From Vibrio coralliilyticus (GTDB lineage: Bacteria > Pseudomonadota > Gammaproteobacteria > Enterobacterales > Vibrionaceae), in contig NZ_CP024627.1 of the NCBI RefSeq assembly GCF_024449095.1, forward strand, positions 248,001-312,000: DNA of 64,000 nucleotides. Reading direction: 5' to 3'. The notes beneath the pieces are model-generated. The model did no database searches and had not been told where the DNA came from. It saw nothing but the letters and a program-made list of their open reading frames with translations. Positions 1 to 9,117 of this stretch are shown piece after piece (within the stretch, counting starts at the first letter, position 1; each line of letters begins with the position of its first letter). A program made the translations under genes and the position numbers.

Positions 1-64
1 TTTGTGCTGCTTTCCAACCTAAAGCGTGCTCACGACCGCCGGCACCAATAATAAGTACATTCAT
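1..64 (-). CDS. purD: Phosphoribosylamine-glycine ligase, N-terminal fragment
   Basis: Only the first 21 codons lie in the window; the gene runs off the left edge. The readable N-terminus (MNVLIIGAGGREHALGWKAA) is the hallmark start of PurD, which joins glycine to phosphoribosylamine in purine synthesis. A ribosome binding site (AAAGGAT) precedes the ATG. It lies downstream of purH on the same strand, the usual purHD order. Confidence 0.9.
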   Translation of the reverse strand, partial: MNVLIIGAGGREHALGWKAAQ

Positions 65-290
65 TTTATTTATCCTTTGATAGCTGCGCTATATTGTTAA
101 TCTCTGCGTCGAGCTTGCTCATTTATAGTTATAAACTCCGCGAGCTCTCCTTGACCTTATCAATATGGCTTTGCTCTAAAATGAAAATTCCTGAAACTAA
201 GAGTATTTCAAATTAGCTAAATTAAATAAGTTTTGCTCAAAGTAGTTGGTGTGTACGCCATTCAACTATTCGAGGTCTCTTTAAATCAGT
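65..290. other. purH-purD spacer, left part
   Basis: No gene is seen. The stretch at about 80-180 (GCTGCGC, GAGCTTGCTC and CGCGAGCTC motifs) looks like the dispersed intergenic repeats common in vibrios, but that is only an impression. A copy search in a Vibrio genome would settle it. Confidence 0.3.
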
Positions 291-386
291 GGGAGCGCTA
301 ACAAGGCGACAAGCGAGCTTATCCCTATGAGCATAGCTCGCTATGTGATTAGGGTAAGCGAGCGTAGTCAACGCAGTTACCGCCCC
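291..386. repeat. Imperfect long palindrome between purH and purD
   Basis: The two halves are imperfect inverted repeats. The left arm begins GGGAGCGCTAAC and continues AAGCGAGCTTATCCCTA. The right arm, read in reverse complement, begins GGGGCGGTAACTGCG and continues CTCGCTTACCCTAA. The centre holds CATAGCTCGCTATG. Such a structure could fold in the purHD transcript or be a dispersed mobile palindrome. It ends 16 bases from the purH stop. Confidence 0.5.
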
Positions 387-402
387 AATGATGACAAGAG
401 AA

Positions 403-1995
403 TTAGTGGCGGAAGTGACGCATGCCCGTAAAGATCATCGCCATGCCGTGTTCGTCCGCTGCTGCGATAACTTCGTCGTCACGCATAGAACCACCTGGTT
501 GGATAACACACTTGATGCCTGCTTCTGCTGCCGCATCGATACCGTCGCGGAATGGGAAGAATGCATCTGATGCCATCACACAACCTTCAACCTGTAGACC
601 TTCGTCAGCAGCTTTGATGCCTGCGATTTTCGCAGAGTAAACGCGGCTCATTTGGCCCGCGCCTACACCAATCGTCATGTCGCCTTTCGAGTAAACGATC
701 GCGTTTGATTTCACGTACTTCGCTACTTTCCAGCAGAATAGGGCATCTTTTAGCTCTTCTTCTGTTGGTTGACGCTTAGAAACTACTTTTAGGTCGTCTA
801 GGCTTACCATGCCTTTATCGCGGTCTTGAACCAGTAGACCGCCATTCACGCGTTTCACGTCAAAGCCCGTCGTCTTAGTTGTCCATTCGCCACACTCAAG
901 CAGACGCACGTTCTTCTTCGCCGCAACCACTTCAATCGCGCCAGCAGAAATAGAAGGTGCGATGATTACTTCAACGAATTGACGCTCAACAATCGCAGAT
1001 GCTGTTTCGGCATCTAGCTCTTGGTTGAAGGCAATGATACCGCCGAATGCAGATGTTGGGTCAGTTTGGTAAGCGCGGTTGTAAGCTTCTAGAATGTCTT
1101 TACCTAGAGCCACACCACATGGATTCGCGTGCTTTACGATCACACATGCTGGCTCGTTGAACTCTTTCACACACTCAAGTGCTGCGTCCGTGTCTGCGAT
1201 GTTGTTGTAAGAAAGGGCTTTACCTTGGATTTGGCGAGCAGTAGAAACCGAAGCTTCTTCAGGGTTTGCTTCAACGTAGAAAGCAGCTGCTTGGTGACTG
1301 TTCTCACCATAGCGCATGTCTTGCTTCTTTTTGAATTGCTGGTTGAAAGTACGTGGGAATTTAGACTCTTCATCACCTTCTTTGTTCTCACCGTAAGATG
1401 GAACCATAGTGCCGAAGTAGTTTGCGATCATGCCATCATAAGACGCGGTGTGCTCGAATGCCGCGATAGCGAGGTCGAAGCGCGTTTCTAGCGTAAGAGA
1501 CGTTTCGTTTGCGTCCATTTCTGAGATCACGCGGTCGTAATCGTGAGCGTTCACAACGATAGTCACGTCTTTGTGGTTTTTCGCTGCAGAACGGACCATT
1601 GTTGGGCCACCGATGTCGATGTTCTCTACCGCATCAGCTAGGGTACAGCCTTCTTTAGCAACGGTTTCTGCGAATGGATATAGGTTTACAACAACCATAT
1701 CGATAGGTTTGATGCCGTGTTTTTCCATCACGTCATCATCTTGGCCACGACGGCCCAAAACACCACCATGAACCTTTGGATGTAGCGTTTTCACGCGTCC
1801 GTCCATCATTTCCGGGAAACCCGTATAATCGGATACTTCAGTAACGTTAATGCCTTGCTCAGCAAGTAAGCGGGCTGTACCACCAGTGGATAGGATATCG
1901 ACACCGCGCTCAGCAAGCGCTTGGACAAACTCAACAATACCGGTTTTGTCTGATACGCTGATAAGGGCGCGGCGAATTGGACGAGCGTTGTTCAT
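403..1995 (-). CDS. purH: Bifunctional AICAR formyltransferase / IMP cyclohydrolase
   Basis: 530 residues, the normal length of PurH, which performs the last two steps of IMP synthesis in the cytosol. The N-terminal third is the MGS-like IMP cyclohydrolase domain ([16 protein letters not shown], then STGGTARLL). The rest is the AICAR transformylase domain with KHANPCG and a C-terminus ending GMRHFRH. The gene reads towards purD, as in the usual purHD operon, and a PurR-like operator lies about 190 bases upstream. The start ATG is the only good one and the family N-terminus begins there. Confidence 0.97.
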   Translation of the reverse strand: MNNARPIRRALISVSDKTGIVEFVQALAERGVDILSTGGTARLLAEQGINVTEVSDYTGFPEMMDGRVKTLHPKVHGGVLGRRGQDDDVMEKHGIKPIDMVVVNLYPFAETVAKEGCTLADAVENIDIGGPTMVRSAAKNHKDVTIVVNAHDYDRVISEMDANETSLTLETRFDLAIAAFEHTASYDGMIANYFGTMVPSYGENKEGDEESKFPRTFNQQFKKKQDMRYGENSHQAAAFYVEANPEEASVSTARQIQGKALSYNNIADTDAALECVKEFNEPACVIVKHANPCGVALGKDILEAYNRAYQTDPTSAFGGIIAFNQELDAETASAIVERQFVEVIIAPSISAGAIEVVAAKKNVRLLECGEWTTKTTGFDVKRVNGGLLVQDRDKGMVSLDDLKVVSKRQPTEEELKDALFCWKVAKYVKSNAIVYSKGDMTIGVGAGQMSRVYSAKIAGIKAADEGLQVEGCVMASDAFFPFRDGIDAAAEAGIKCVIQPGGSMRDDEVIAAADEHGMAMIFTGMRHFRH

Positions 1996-2182
1996 GCTTC
2001 CATCTTCCTCAAAGTCATGGAGTTAAACTAAAGATATTTGCCAAAAATGAACTTGTTTTTATCTCGTAGGGATAAAATATTGGCCAGTTTTGGTAAAGAC
2101 CTTTTTGCCAGTCGAGACTGGACAGATATTAGACTCTAAACTTGATGGCGCACATTCTAACTAATTTATTACAAAAAAGCTC

Positions 2183-2198
2183 GCGCAATCGTTTGGCA
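2183..2198 (-). promoter_or_regulatory. PurR operator candidate upstream of purHD
   Basis: GCGCAATCGTTTGGCA matches 11 of 16 positions of the PurR consensus ACGCAAACGTTTGCGT. It lies upstream of purH, a known PurR target in enteric bacteria. A possible -10 (TAGAAT, with GTGCGCC behind it) lies downstream in the purH direction near 2145. Matched by eye; not tested. Confidence 0.45.
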
Positions 2199-2267
2199 TC
2201 TCAAAAATAATTATGAAAACCGTGCTTTTTAACTTAAAAAGTAACGAGATAGTTAATAAGGAAAGTT

Positions 2268-2702
2268 ATGTTCCAGATTGGAGAACTGGCAAAGCGTTGT
2301 GGTGTGACCACCGATACTTTGCGCTTCTATGAGAAAAATGAACTGATCCGCCCCATGGGGCGCAGTGAATCGGGTTATCGTCTTTATAACGAAGAAAATC
2401 AGAAACAGGTCGGTTTTATCCTAAAAGCCAAAGACTTAGGGCTAAGTCTGGAAGAAATTCGCGAGCTGCTAGAGATAAAGCTAGAAGCCACCGAGCACAG
2501 TTGTGCCGAAGTAAAAGCCATCACCTCGGCAAAGCTCGAAGTGATTGATGAAAAAATTGCAGAGCTAAACCGCATTCGCCAAGCATTGAAGAAAATCAAC
2601 GATGCGTGTTGTGGTCATGTTGATGATGATGCCAGTCACTGTTCGATTTTAGGTGCGCTGGGAAATGAAGAGCATGAACAATCGTGTTGTTCTGAAGATT
2701 AA
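2268..2702 (+). CDS. zntR: MerR-family zinc-responsive activator ZntR
   Basis: 144 residues with an N-terminal MerR winged helix (IGELAKRCGVTTDTLRFYE), a dimerisation coiled coil (about 75-112) and a C-terminal metal site. C79, the C114-C115 pair, H117, H124 and C125 match the metal ligands of E. coli ZntR, which activates the zinc exporter gene zntA; CueR lacks this pattern. A CC pair near the C-terminus (140-141) adds extra thiols. The gene is convergent with the diguanylate cyclase gene, overlapping its stop by four bases, and no zntA is in the window. Confidence 0.88.
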   Translation: MFQIGELAKRCGVTTDTLRFYEKNELIRPMGRSESGYRLYNEENQKQVGFILKAKDLGLSLEEIRELLEIKLEATEHSCAEVKAITSAKLEVIDEKIAELNRIRQALKKINDACCGHVDDDASHCSILGALGNEEHEQSCCSED

Positions 2703-3685
2703 CCCGCCTGACGAATCCGAGCTTGGGTAGCCGATTGCACCTTCATATCGGGCAAACTACTGTGGTAAAGCGTAACCTGATTACGACCTGTTTGTTTTGA
2801 GTAGTACATGGCTTTATCCGCTTGGATTAGCAGCTGTTTGACATTTTGGATGTCAGGTGTGCTTTCCGCAATGCCGATGCTTACGGTTGGGTGAATAATA
2901 TGTTCATCGACATGGCAGGGGGTACTCTCGATGGATTGACGAATGCGTTCAGCGATGTCGTAAGCTTTTATCGCATTGATATTAGACAGCACGACACCGA
3001 ACTCTTCTCCTCCTAATCGCCCAATATAATCACTACCACGGATTTGTTGCTGGCAAATTTTCGCCACATGTGTGATGACTTCATCTCCTGAGAGGTGGCC
3101 CACCTGATCGTTAATCTCTTTAAAGTGGTCAATATCAATCATCAAACACGATAGCCCATGCTGTGTGTCTTTGCTGCTAGTCAGCTCACTTTCTAGTGCT
3201 TCTAAGAAGGCTCGTCGGTTGAAGATACCCGTGAGTTCATCGGTTTCTGAAAGTCGCTTCAGTTCTTCTTGGCGGTGGTAAGTACTGGTGATGTCGCGTT
3301 CTTGCCACAGCACATATTGAGCTCCATCCACGATACACAGGGGTTTGATCGTCGCTTCAAACCACATTTCATCTCGCCCATTTAAATTGTCCAGTTCATT
3401 AATGGAGAAGTGCAGACACTCGATAGGGCTAACACTGTACTGCACAATCTGCGGCTTTGCTGATGCTGTTACCGTTTGTATATAGCTGAACAATTGATCG
3501 GCTTTATCGTGCGGAAGGAGGTCATGGAGTGTTCTGTTGGTATAGCCACTTTTTTCGAGGCGAACAGAATGGAACGTTCCCCCAAAACCCTCGATAAAGC
3601 GCCCCGATTGATCCAAAACGAAAAGTCGGTCAGGAAGTTCATTAAGAATCTGGCTCAGCCATGCTTCCCTTTGCTTATCAAGCAT
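2699..3685 (-). CDS. PAS-GGDEF diguanylate cyclase
   Basis: 328 residues and no membrane segment. Residues about 10-135 form a PAS-like sensor (LPDRLFVLDQSGRFIEGF, ending WQERDIT), followed by a short linker helix and a GGDEF domain from about 148 (DELTGIFNRRAF). The active-site motif GGEEF is at 225-229, and the product-inhibition I-site RxxD (RGSD) at 217-220 is intact, so an active, feedback-inhibited cyclic-di-GMP synthase is expected. The ligand of the PAS domain cannot be read from sequence. It ends tail to tail with zntR. Confidence 0.9.
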   Translation of the reverse strand: MLDKQREAWLSQILNELPDRLFVLDQSGRFIEGFGGTFHSVRLEKSGYTNRTLHDLLPHDKADQLFSYIQTVTASAKPQIVQYSVSPIECLHFSINELDNLNGRDEMWFEATIKPLCIVDGAQYVLWQERDITSTYHRQEELKRLSETDELTGIFNRRAFLEALESELTSSKDTQHGLSCLMIDIDHFKEINDQVGHLSGDEVITHVAKICQQQIRGSDYIGRLGGEEFGVVLSNINAIKAYDIAERIRQSIESTPCHVDEHIIHPTVSIGIAESTPDIQNVKQLLIQADKAMYYSKQTGRNQVTLYHSSLPDMKVQSATQARIRQAG

Positions 3686-3917
3686 ATAGTTTTATCCAAC
3701 AATAGGTGAACACCGCATTATATCTAGACAGGTAGTGATGACAATCGTGAGAGATCACAGTTTGCTTACTATTTGCTCAATTATAGGATGTGAAAGTGAG
3801 ACGTAATATGCGCTTGGTTTGTACGCTTTAGCCTTAAAATCAGTGAACTAGCTGAGCTGGAGAGCCAAATAATTACTATGAAATTAAGTGAATAAATGGC
3901 AAGCGATGATAAAGAGA

Positions 3918-3945
3918 AAAGCCGAATCCCTGAGGAATCGGCTTT
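3918..3945 (-). terminator. Intrinsic terminator after fis
   Basis: AAAGCCGAATCC and GGAATCGGCTTT form a stem with a 4-base loop. Read on the minus strand it is followed by a T-rich stretch (TTTTCTCTTT). It lies 25 bases past the fis stop. Confidence 0.75.
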
Positions 3946-3969
3946 CTTAGAAAAAACTCGTCAGAACGA

Positions 3970-4266
3970 TTAGTTCATGCCGTATTTTTTAAGTTTCTTG
4001 CGAAGAGTACCGCGGTTAATACCCATCATAGTTGCTGCGCGAGTTTGGTTACCGCGAGTGTATTGCATAATGGTATCTAGTAGTGGCTGTTCAACTTCAG
4101 CTAGAACTAATTCGTATAGTTCTGTGACTTCTTGGCCGTTTAGTTGAGCCAAGTAGTTTTTAAGAGACGCTTTAACAGAGTCACGTAATGGTTTCTGAGT
4201 AATTTGGTCCTGTGACGTTACTGTCGTTACTGTTAATGCTTCTGAAGTCAGATTTTGTTCGAACAT
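3970..4266 (-). CDS. fis: DNA-binding nucleoid protein Fis
   Basis: 98 residues, the same length as E. coli Fis. The C-terminal helix-turn-helix ([20 protein letters not shown]) is almost identical to the family, and the central dimer helices ([20 protein letters not shown]) are intact. Fis bends DNA and activates rRNA and tRNA promoters in rapid growth. It is the second gene after dusB, 72 bases downstream, the conserved dusB-fis operon. The operon promoter has a GC-rich discriminator, which fits growth-rate and ppGpp control. Confidence 0.97.
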   Translation of the reverse strand: MFEQNLTSEALTVTTVTSQDQITQKPLRDSVKASLKNYLAQLNGQEVTELYELVLAEVEQPLLDTIMQYTRGNQTRAATMMGINRGTLRKKLKKYGMN

Positions 4267-4338
4267 ATTCGGTCTAGCTCTTCTCTTAATTATGATGCAA
4301 CGTTTACCTATTGTATCTAAAGCGTTCGCTTTAAATAG

Positions 4339-5301
4339 TTAGGCTTTATCAAAATACGCTTCTAACGCTTCAAGTTGCAGCTCTGCTGCCTCAATCGCGT
4401 TGAAGGTACGGCGAAACTCACTTGCTTGCTCATGCTCTTTTAGGTACCAACCTACGTGCTTACGCGCGATTCGTGGCCCTAAGTACTCTCCATAAAAATC
4501 GTGGAGCGCATTCACATGACCCAGCAGAATGTCTTTCACTTCCGTGGACGGAAGGTCAGGCAGCGTGGTGCCGTTTTCCAAAAAGTGTTGGATTTCCTGG
4601 AAAATCCATGGACGACCTTGGGCGGGACGTCCAATCATCAGAGCGTCTGCACCGGTGTACTCCAGTACGCGCTTGGCTTTCTCTGGGCTATCGATATCAC
4701 CGTTTGCGATAACCGGTATCGAAATTGCCTGCTTGACTGCTCTGATGCTGTCATATTCTGCCTCACCTTTGTACATACAGGCTTTTGTTCTGCCATGCAG
4801 AGCAAGCGCTTGTATGCCGCAGTCTTCGGCTAATTTAGCGATTTGGACACAGTTTTTATTATCTGGGTCCCAGCCTGTTCGGGTTTTGAGTGTCACTGGG
4901 ACATCGACTGCATTGACTACCGCTTTAAGGATACCTTCGATGATATCTGGGAAGCGAAGCAGTGCAGAACCGGCAAGCTTCTTATTCACTTTTTTTGCTG
5001 GGCAGCCCATGTTGATATCGATGATTTGCGCACCGTTCTCAACGCTAAACTGAGCAGCGTCGGCCATCAGTTGTGGATCCGCACCCGCAATCTGTACAGA
5101 GCGAATGCCCGATTCACCTTCATGCACCATGCGTTGCTTGGACTTAGACGTTTTCCATAGCTTTGGGTTTGAGGACATCATTTCACTGACGGCCATCCCA
5201 GCACCATAGCGGAGGCATAACTCTCGAAACGGTCTATCGGTCACTCCCGCCATCGGGGCGACGATGAGATTATTCTTAAGTTGATGATTTCCGATTTTCA
5301 A
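4339..5301 (-). CDS. dusB: tRNA-dihydrouridine synthase B
   Basis: 320 residues from the chosen TTG start, giving the family N-terminus [21 protein letters not shown]. DusB is an FMN enzyme that reduces a uridine in the D-loop of tRNA. The TIM-barrel FMN-binding start ([12 protein letters not shown]), the catalytic cysteine motif ([19 protein letters not shown]) and the ALHGRT segment are all present. An in-frame upstream TTG at 5328 was rejected because the predicted transcription start falls at about 5330, which would leave no leader. First gene of the dusB-fis operon. Confidence 0.94.
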   Translation of the reverse strand: MKIGNHQLKNNLIVAPMAGVTDRPFRELCLRYGAGMAVSEMMSSNPKLWKTSKSKQRMVHEGESGIRSVQIAGADPQLMADAAQFSVENGAQIIDINMGCPAKKVNKKLAGSALLRFPDIIEGILKAVVNAVDVPVTLKTRTGWDPDNKNCVQIAKLAEDCGIQALALHGRTKACMYKGEAEYDSIRAVKQAISIPVIANGDIDSPEKAKRVLEYTGADALMIGRPAQGRPWIFQEIQHFLENGTTLPDLPSTEVKDILLGHVNALHDFYGEYLGPRIARKHVGWYLKEHEQASEFRRTFNAIEAAELQLEALEAYFDKA

Positions 5302-5336
5302 AACGTCTTCACAGCTTAGTACCAGCAAGGGCGCGC

Positions 5337-5365
5337 ATTTTACGCATTTTTTTCCGCTGTGAAAA
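5337..5365 (-). promoter_or_regulatory. Predicted sigma70 promoter of dusB-fis
   Basis: On the minus strand: -35 TTTTCA (5360-5365), a 17-base spacer, and -10 TAAAAT (5337-5342), followed directly by the GC-rich discriminator GCGCGCCC. Such discriminators are typical of stringently controlled promoters, as known for E. coli fis. Confidence 0.65.
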
Positions 5366-5440
5366 GACTAATATTTGAGCATTTACAAATTGTTTTTGTA
5401 ATTTGTATGAATTTCAAACAATTAGCCCTGAAAGTCTTGT

Positions 5441-6328
5441 CTAGCCTTGCTTGCAGCCCGAGATTCGACACCACTCACTTTGTTCCTTGATAGGATCAAT
5501 GTGAAGCTCATCACGGTAATAGTTAGCCACATCTTCTGCTTGTGTATCCAGCACGCCAGACATTGCCAACTGGCCGTTCGGTTTGACTAGAGACTTGATA
5601 ATCGGCGACAACTCACGAAGTGGACCAGCAAGGATGTTCGCGACGACGACGTCAGCGTTCAGGCCCTCTGGTTGATCTTGTGGTAGGAAAACTTCGAGCT
5701 TATCGGCAACGCCATTGCGCTCGGCGTTGTCTTTTGAAGCGATGAGAGCCTGAGGATCAATATCGATCCCGATGACCTTTTCAGCACCAAGCTTGATCGC
5801 AGCGATCGCTAAGATGCCAGAGCCACAACCAAAATCGATCACGGTTTTACCCGATAGGTCTAGCCCTTCCAGCCACTCCAGGCACAGCGCAGTAGTTGGA
5901 TGAGTGCCAGTACCAAAAGCGAGGCCAGGATCTAACATCACGTTGACCGCATCCGGCTCTGGGACATCTCGCCAGCTTGGGCAGATCCATAAACGCTCAC
6001 CAAACTTCATTGGGTGGAAGTTGTCCATCCACTCTCGTTCCCAGTCTTTGTCTTCCAACTGCTCCACTTTGTAAGCAAAGCCTTCTGGTAGCAAGTTACT
6101 GTTTTTGGTTTGTTCAATAATAAACTGGGTATCTGCTTCAGCATCGTACAAAGCGAGAATATCGGTATCACCCCACAGACGAGTTTCTCCCGGCAAAGGT
6201 TCAAATACTGGCGTATCCTGCGCGTCTAAGAAGGTTACAGACAGTGCTCCTGTTTCTTCCATTAGCATGTCGCCGATTTGCTCAGCGTTGTCATTGGTCG
6301 CATTGAGTTTGATTTGAATCCAAGGCAT
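5441..6328 (-). CDS. prmA: Ribosomal protein L11 methyltransferase
   Basis: 295 residues from the family start MPWIQIKLN. In-frame codons continue upstream to 6421 but do not match PrmA and have no good ribosome binding site. The protein has the small N-terminal L11-binding domain (about 1-60), a linker and a Rossmann methyltransferase domain with the SAM motif [13 protein letters not shown] near residue 165 and [15 protein letters not shown] just before it. It trimethylates ribosomal protein L11, whose gene rplK is at 22.9 kb. It lies between accC and dusB on the same strand. Confidence 0.95.
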   Translation of the reverse strand: MPWIQIKLNATNDNAEQIGDMLMEETGALSVTFLDAQDTPVFEPLPGETRLWGDTDILALYDAEADTQFIIEQTKNSNLLPEGFAYKVEQLEDKDWEREWMDNFHPMKFGERLWICPSWRDVPEPDAVNVMLDPGLAFGTGTHPTTALCLEWLEGLDLSGKTVIDFGCGSGILAIAAIKLGAEKVIGIDIDPQALIASKDNAERNGVADKLEVFLPQDQPEGLNADVVVANILAGPLRELSPIIKSLVKPNGQLAMSGVLDTQAEDVANYYRDELHIDPIKEQSEWCRISGCKQG

Positions 6329-6414
6329 GGGTATGTGCTCGTCTAGATGGTTAGATTTAAATTTGCGCAGAGTGTAGCAGAACTCGGGAGAGTATTTGAG
6401 CCCAGACTGCACTG

Positions 6415-6445
6415 AAAACAAAAATGCTCACCGAAGTGAGCATTT
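6415..6445 (-). terminator. Intrinsic terminator after accC
   Basis: AAATGCTCAC and GTGAGCATTT form a perfect stem with a 4-base loop. On the minus strand it is followed by TTTTGTTTT. It separates aroQ-accBC from prmA. Confidence 0.85.
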
Positions 6446-6465
6446 GTATCGTGTCAGTAATCGAA

Positions 6466-7809
6466 TTACTGCAGACCGAGTTTCTTCTCTAGGTAGTGGA
6501 TGTTCGCACCACCATGTTGGAAGTTTTCGTCGTTCATGATGCTTTCTTGCAGCGGAACGTTGGTCTTGATGCCTTCGATGATCATCTCACCGAGTGCGTT
6601 CTTCATGCGAGCAATCGCAACATCACGGTTTTCACCAAATGTGATCAGCTTACCGACCATTGAGTCATAGTGCGGTGGTACTGTGTAGCCCGTGTAGATG
6701 TGCGACTCCCAACGAACGCCCATACCGCCCGGTGCGTGGAAGCGGTCAATTTTACCTGGTGAAGGTAGGAAGCGCTCAGGGTCTTCTGCGTTGATACGAC
6801 ACTCAATCGCATGGCCGCGGATCTTGATGTCATCCTGAGTGAATGACAAAGGCTGGCCGGCTGCTACACGAAGCTGCTCTTTGATCAGGTCAACGCCCGT
6901 CACCATTTCTGTTACTGGATGTTCTACCTGAATACGCGTGTTCATTTCGATGAAGTAGAATTCGCCGTTTTCGTAAAGGAACTCGAAAGTACCTGCACCG
7001 CGGTAACCAATTTCCAAACAAGCACGCGTACAACGTTCACCAATGTACTTACGCATTTCTGCTGTGATACCTGGAGCTGGCGCTTCTTCAACCACTTTCT
7101 GGTGACGACGCTGCATAGAACAGTCACGTTCACCAAGGTGGATAGCACCGCCTTGACCATCAGCAATCACCTGTACTTCAACGTGACGTGGGTTTTCTAG
7201 GAATTTCTCCATGTAAACCATGTCGTTGTTGAACGCTGCTTTTGCTTCAGCACGGGTCATAGCGATAGCTTCTACCAGCTCAGCTTCAGAGCGAACTACA
7301 CGCATACCACGACCACCGCCACCACCAGAGGCTTTGATAATGACTGGGTAGCCAATACGCTTCGCGTGAGCTTTGTTTTTCACTTCATCATTGTCAAGTG
7401 GGCCATCAGAGCCTGGTACACAAGGAACACCTGCTTTTTTCATCGCAGTGATGGCGGATACTTTGTCACCCATGATGCGAATGGTTTCTGCCTTTGGACC
7501 GACAAAGATAAAGCCGCTACGCTCAACTTGCTCAGCAAAGTCAGCGTTCTCAGATAGAAATCCGTAACCTGGGTGGATAGCGACTGCACCTGTTACTTCT
7601 GCTGCTGAAATAATGCGTGGAATGTTTAGGTAGCTATCGATACCGCGAGCAGGACCGATACAGATTGCTTCATCAGCAAGAAGTACGTGTTTCAAATCAC
7701 GGTCTGCTGTTGAGTGTACGGCAACGGTTTTGATGCCTAATTCTTTACATGCGCGAAGAATACGAAGCGCAATTTCGCCTCGGTTCGCGATGACTAATTT
7801 ATCTAACAT
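6466..7809 (-). CDS. accC: Biotin carboxylase subunit of acetyl-CoA carboxylase
   Basis: 447 residues, the normal AccC length. It carboxylates biotin on AccB using ATP and bicarbonate, the first step of fatty-acid synthesis. Visible: N-terminal biotin carboxylase fold ([20 protein letters not shown]), the ATP-grasp glycine loop ([12 protein letters not shown]), the MKFLE-like region ([15 protein letters not shown]) and the active-site motif [16 protein letters not shown]. The gene follows accB by 15 bases and ends at a strong terminator, so the two are surely co-transcribed. Confidence 0.98.
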   Translation of the reverse strand: MLDKLVIANRGEIALRILRACKELGIKTVAVHSTADRDLKHVLLADEAICIGPARGIDSYLNIPRIISAAEVTGAVAIHPGYGFLSENADFAEQVERSGFIFVGPKAETIRIMGDKVSAITAMKKAGVPCVPGSDGPLDNDEVKNKAHAKRIGYPVIIKASGGGGGRGMRVVRSEAELVEAIAMTRAEAKAAFNNDMVYMEKFLENPRHVEVQVIADGQGGAIHLGERDCSMQRRHQKVVEEAPAPGITAEMRKYIGERCTRACLEIGYRGAGTFEFLYENGEFYFIEMNTRIQVEHPVTEMVTGVDLIKEQLRVAAGQPLSFTQDDIKIRGHAIECRINAEDPERFLPSPGKIDRFHAPGGMGVRWESHIYTGYTVPPHYDSMVGKLITFGENRDVAIARMKNALGEMIIEGIKTNVPLQESIMNDENFQHGGANIHYLEKKLGLQ

Positions 7810-7824
7810 AAGAGACAGCCTCTA

Positions 7825-8295
7825 TTATTCGATAACAACAAGTGGTTGGTCGAATTCAACTGGCTGACCATCGTCAACTAGGATTGCAGTAACTACACCA
7901 GATTTGTCTGCTTCGATTTGGTTCATCATCTTCATTGCTTCAACGATGCACAGTGTTTCGCCAGCGGTTACAGATTGACCAACTTCGATAAATGATTTCG
8001 AATCAGGGCTTGGAGCACGGTAGAAAGTACCGACCATTGGAGAAAGAACTTGATGACCCGCTGGTACTGCTGGCGCTGCTGCTTCTGCTGCTGGAGCAGG
8101 TGCTGCTGCCGGTGCCGCCGCAGGAGCTACTGCTGGTGCCGCTGCAACTGGTGCTGCTGCATATTGAATTGGAGTTGGTGCCGCTGAACCGTTACGGCTG
8201 ATTCGTACCGACTCTTCACCTTCAGAGATTTCTAGCTCAGCAATGCCAGATTCTTCAACTAACTCGATAAGCTTTTTGATTTTACGGATATCCAT
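7825..8295 (-). CDS. accB: Biotin carboxyl carrier protein of acetyl-CoA carboxylase
   Basis: 156 residues. N-terminal docking segment ([17 protein letters not shown]), a flexible alanine/proline-rich linker (about 46-79), then the biotinyl domain. The attachment motif [10 protein letters not shown] puts biotin on K122, and the typical thumb region ([18 protein letters not shown]) is present. It carries carboxybiotin between AccC and the AccAD transferase. Middle gene of aroQ-accB-accC. Confidence 0.98.
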   Translation of the reverse strand: MDIRKIKKLIELVEESGIAELEISEGEESVRISRNGSAAPTPIQYAAAPVAAAPAVAPAAAPAAAPAPAAEAAAPAVPAGHQVLSPMVGTFYRAPSPDSKSFIEVGQSVTAGETLCIVEAMKMMNQIEADKSGVVTAILVDDGQPVEFDQPLVVIE

Positions 8296-8375
8296 CTTTT
8301 CTTTCTCTTTTATCTTGTGAATAAGACAGCTCTAGTGAGCTGCAGAGTGTGTTCATTTACTGTGATAGTAATAAG

Positions 8376-8825
8376 CTACTGTGCCTGCAATGTGTTTACG
8401 GCAGCAGACAAAGCGAATTCGTAACCTTGTGCACCTAGACCGCAAATCACACCTTGCGCCTTATCAGATAGATAAGAGTGATGGCGGAAAGACTCGCGTG
8501 CGTGCACGTTAGATAAATGTACTTCAATAAATGGGATTGAGACGCCGAGTAGGGCATCCCGCAGCGCAACACTGGTGTGGGTAAATGCAGCTGGATTGAT
8601 GATGATGAAGTCAACTTGTCCAAAGGATTCGTGGATCTTCTCAATCAATTCATATTCGCGATTTGATTGCAGATGCTCTAGCTCAACGCCAGCTTTGTGG
8701 GCTTGCTCAGTCAAAGTGTCGATAATCTGTGGTAAGGTCTGAGAACCATAATGACCCGGCTCGCGTAGACCTAACAGGTTTAAATTTGGACCATTTAAGA
8801 CAAGAATGCGTGATTTAGCTGTCAT
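8376..8825 (-). CDS. aroQ: Type II 3-dehydroquinate dehydratase
   Basis: 149 residues, a dodecameric shikimate-pathway enzyme that dehydrates 3-dehydroquinate. The N-terminal signature [12 protein letters not shown], the flexible-loop tyrosine ([11 protein letters not shown]26) and the active-site block [20 protein letters not shown] are all intact. It lies 80 bases upstream of accB on the same strand, the common proteobacterial aroQ-accBC order. The 292 bases upstream (8826-9117) carry no gene; they hold its promoter region and the acs terminator. Confidence 0.97.
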   Translation of the reverse strand: MTAKSRILVLNGPNLNLLGLREPGHYGSQTLPQIIDTLTEQAHKAGVELEHLQSNREYELIEKIHESFGQVDFIIINPAAFTHTSVALRDALLGVSIPFIEVHLSNVHARESFRHHSYLSDKAQGVICGLGAQGYEFALSAAVNTLQAQ

Positions 8826-9076
8826 TGTGCTGCCATCTTCCTACTTCATGATATGAAATGGAATCTTCCCATGATATTGCTGACTCAGCGTAATTATATT
8901 GTAAAAATTTACGCTAGATCTTTAAAATAGACCCAGATTATAGCTAATTCAGTACATTTAGCAGCAATTTACTGGTCTAATCTCCTGTGGTGAAGACAAA
9001 AAACTGCTACCAAGGTAACAAATTTGACCGCTTTACCTTGGACTTTAGGTCGCTAGATATGTTCCAACCAATAAAA

Positions 9077-9100
9077 AAGCCGCCACAAATGTGACGGCTT
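9077..9100 (-). terminator. Intrinsic terminator after acs
   Basis: AAGCCGCCAC and GTGACGGCTT pair (one G-U) around AAAT. On the minus strand the stem is followed by TTTTTTATTGG, 18 bases past the acs stop. Confidence 0.8.
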
Positions 9101-9117
9101 AGTCTTGCTTACTATTT

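Noticed and set aside
1129..1491. Plus-strand frame opposite purH
   Set aside because: It is a shadow of purH codons with no ribosome binding site; the same holds for the other long frames opposite rpoB, rpoC, acs and the RHS genes.
5302..5328. Longer dusB start at TTG 5328
   Set aside because: It would begin at the predicted transcription start, and the extra residues do not match DusB; the family N-terminus begins at 5301.
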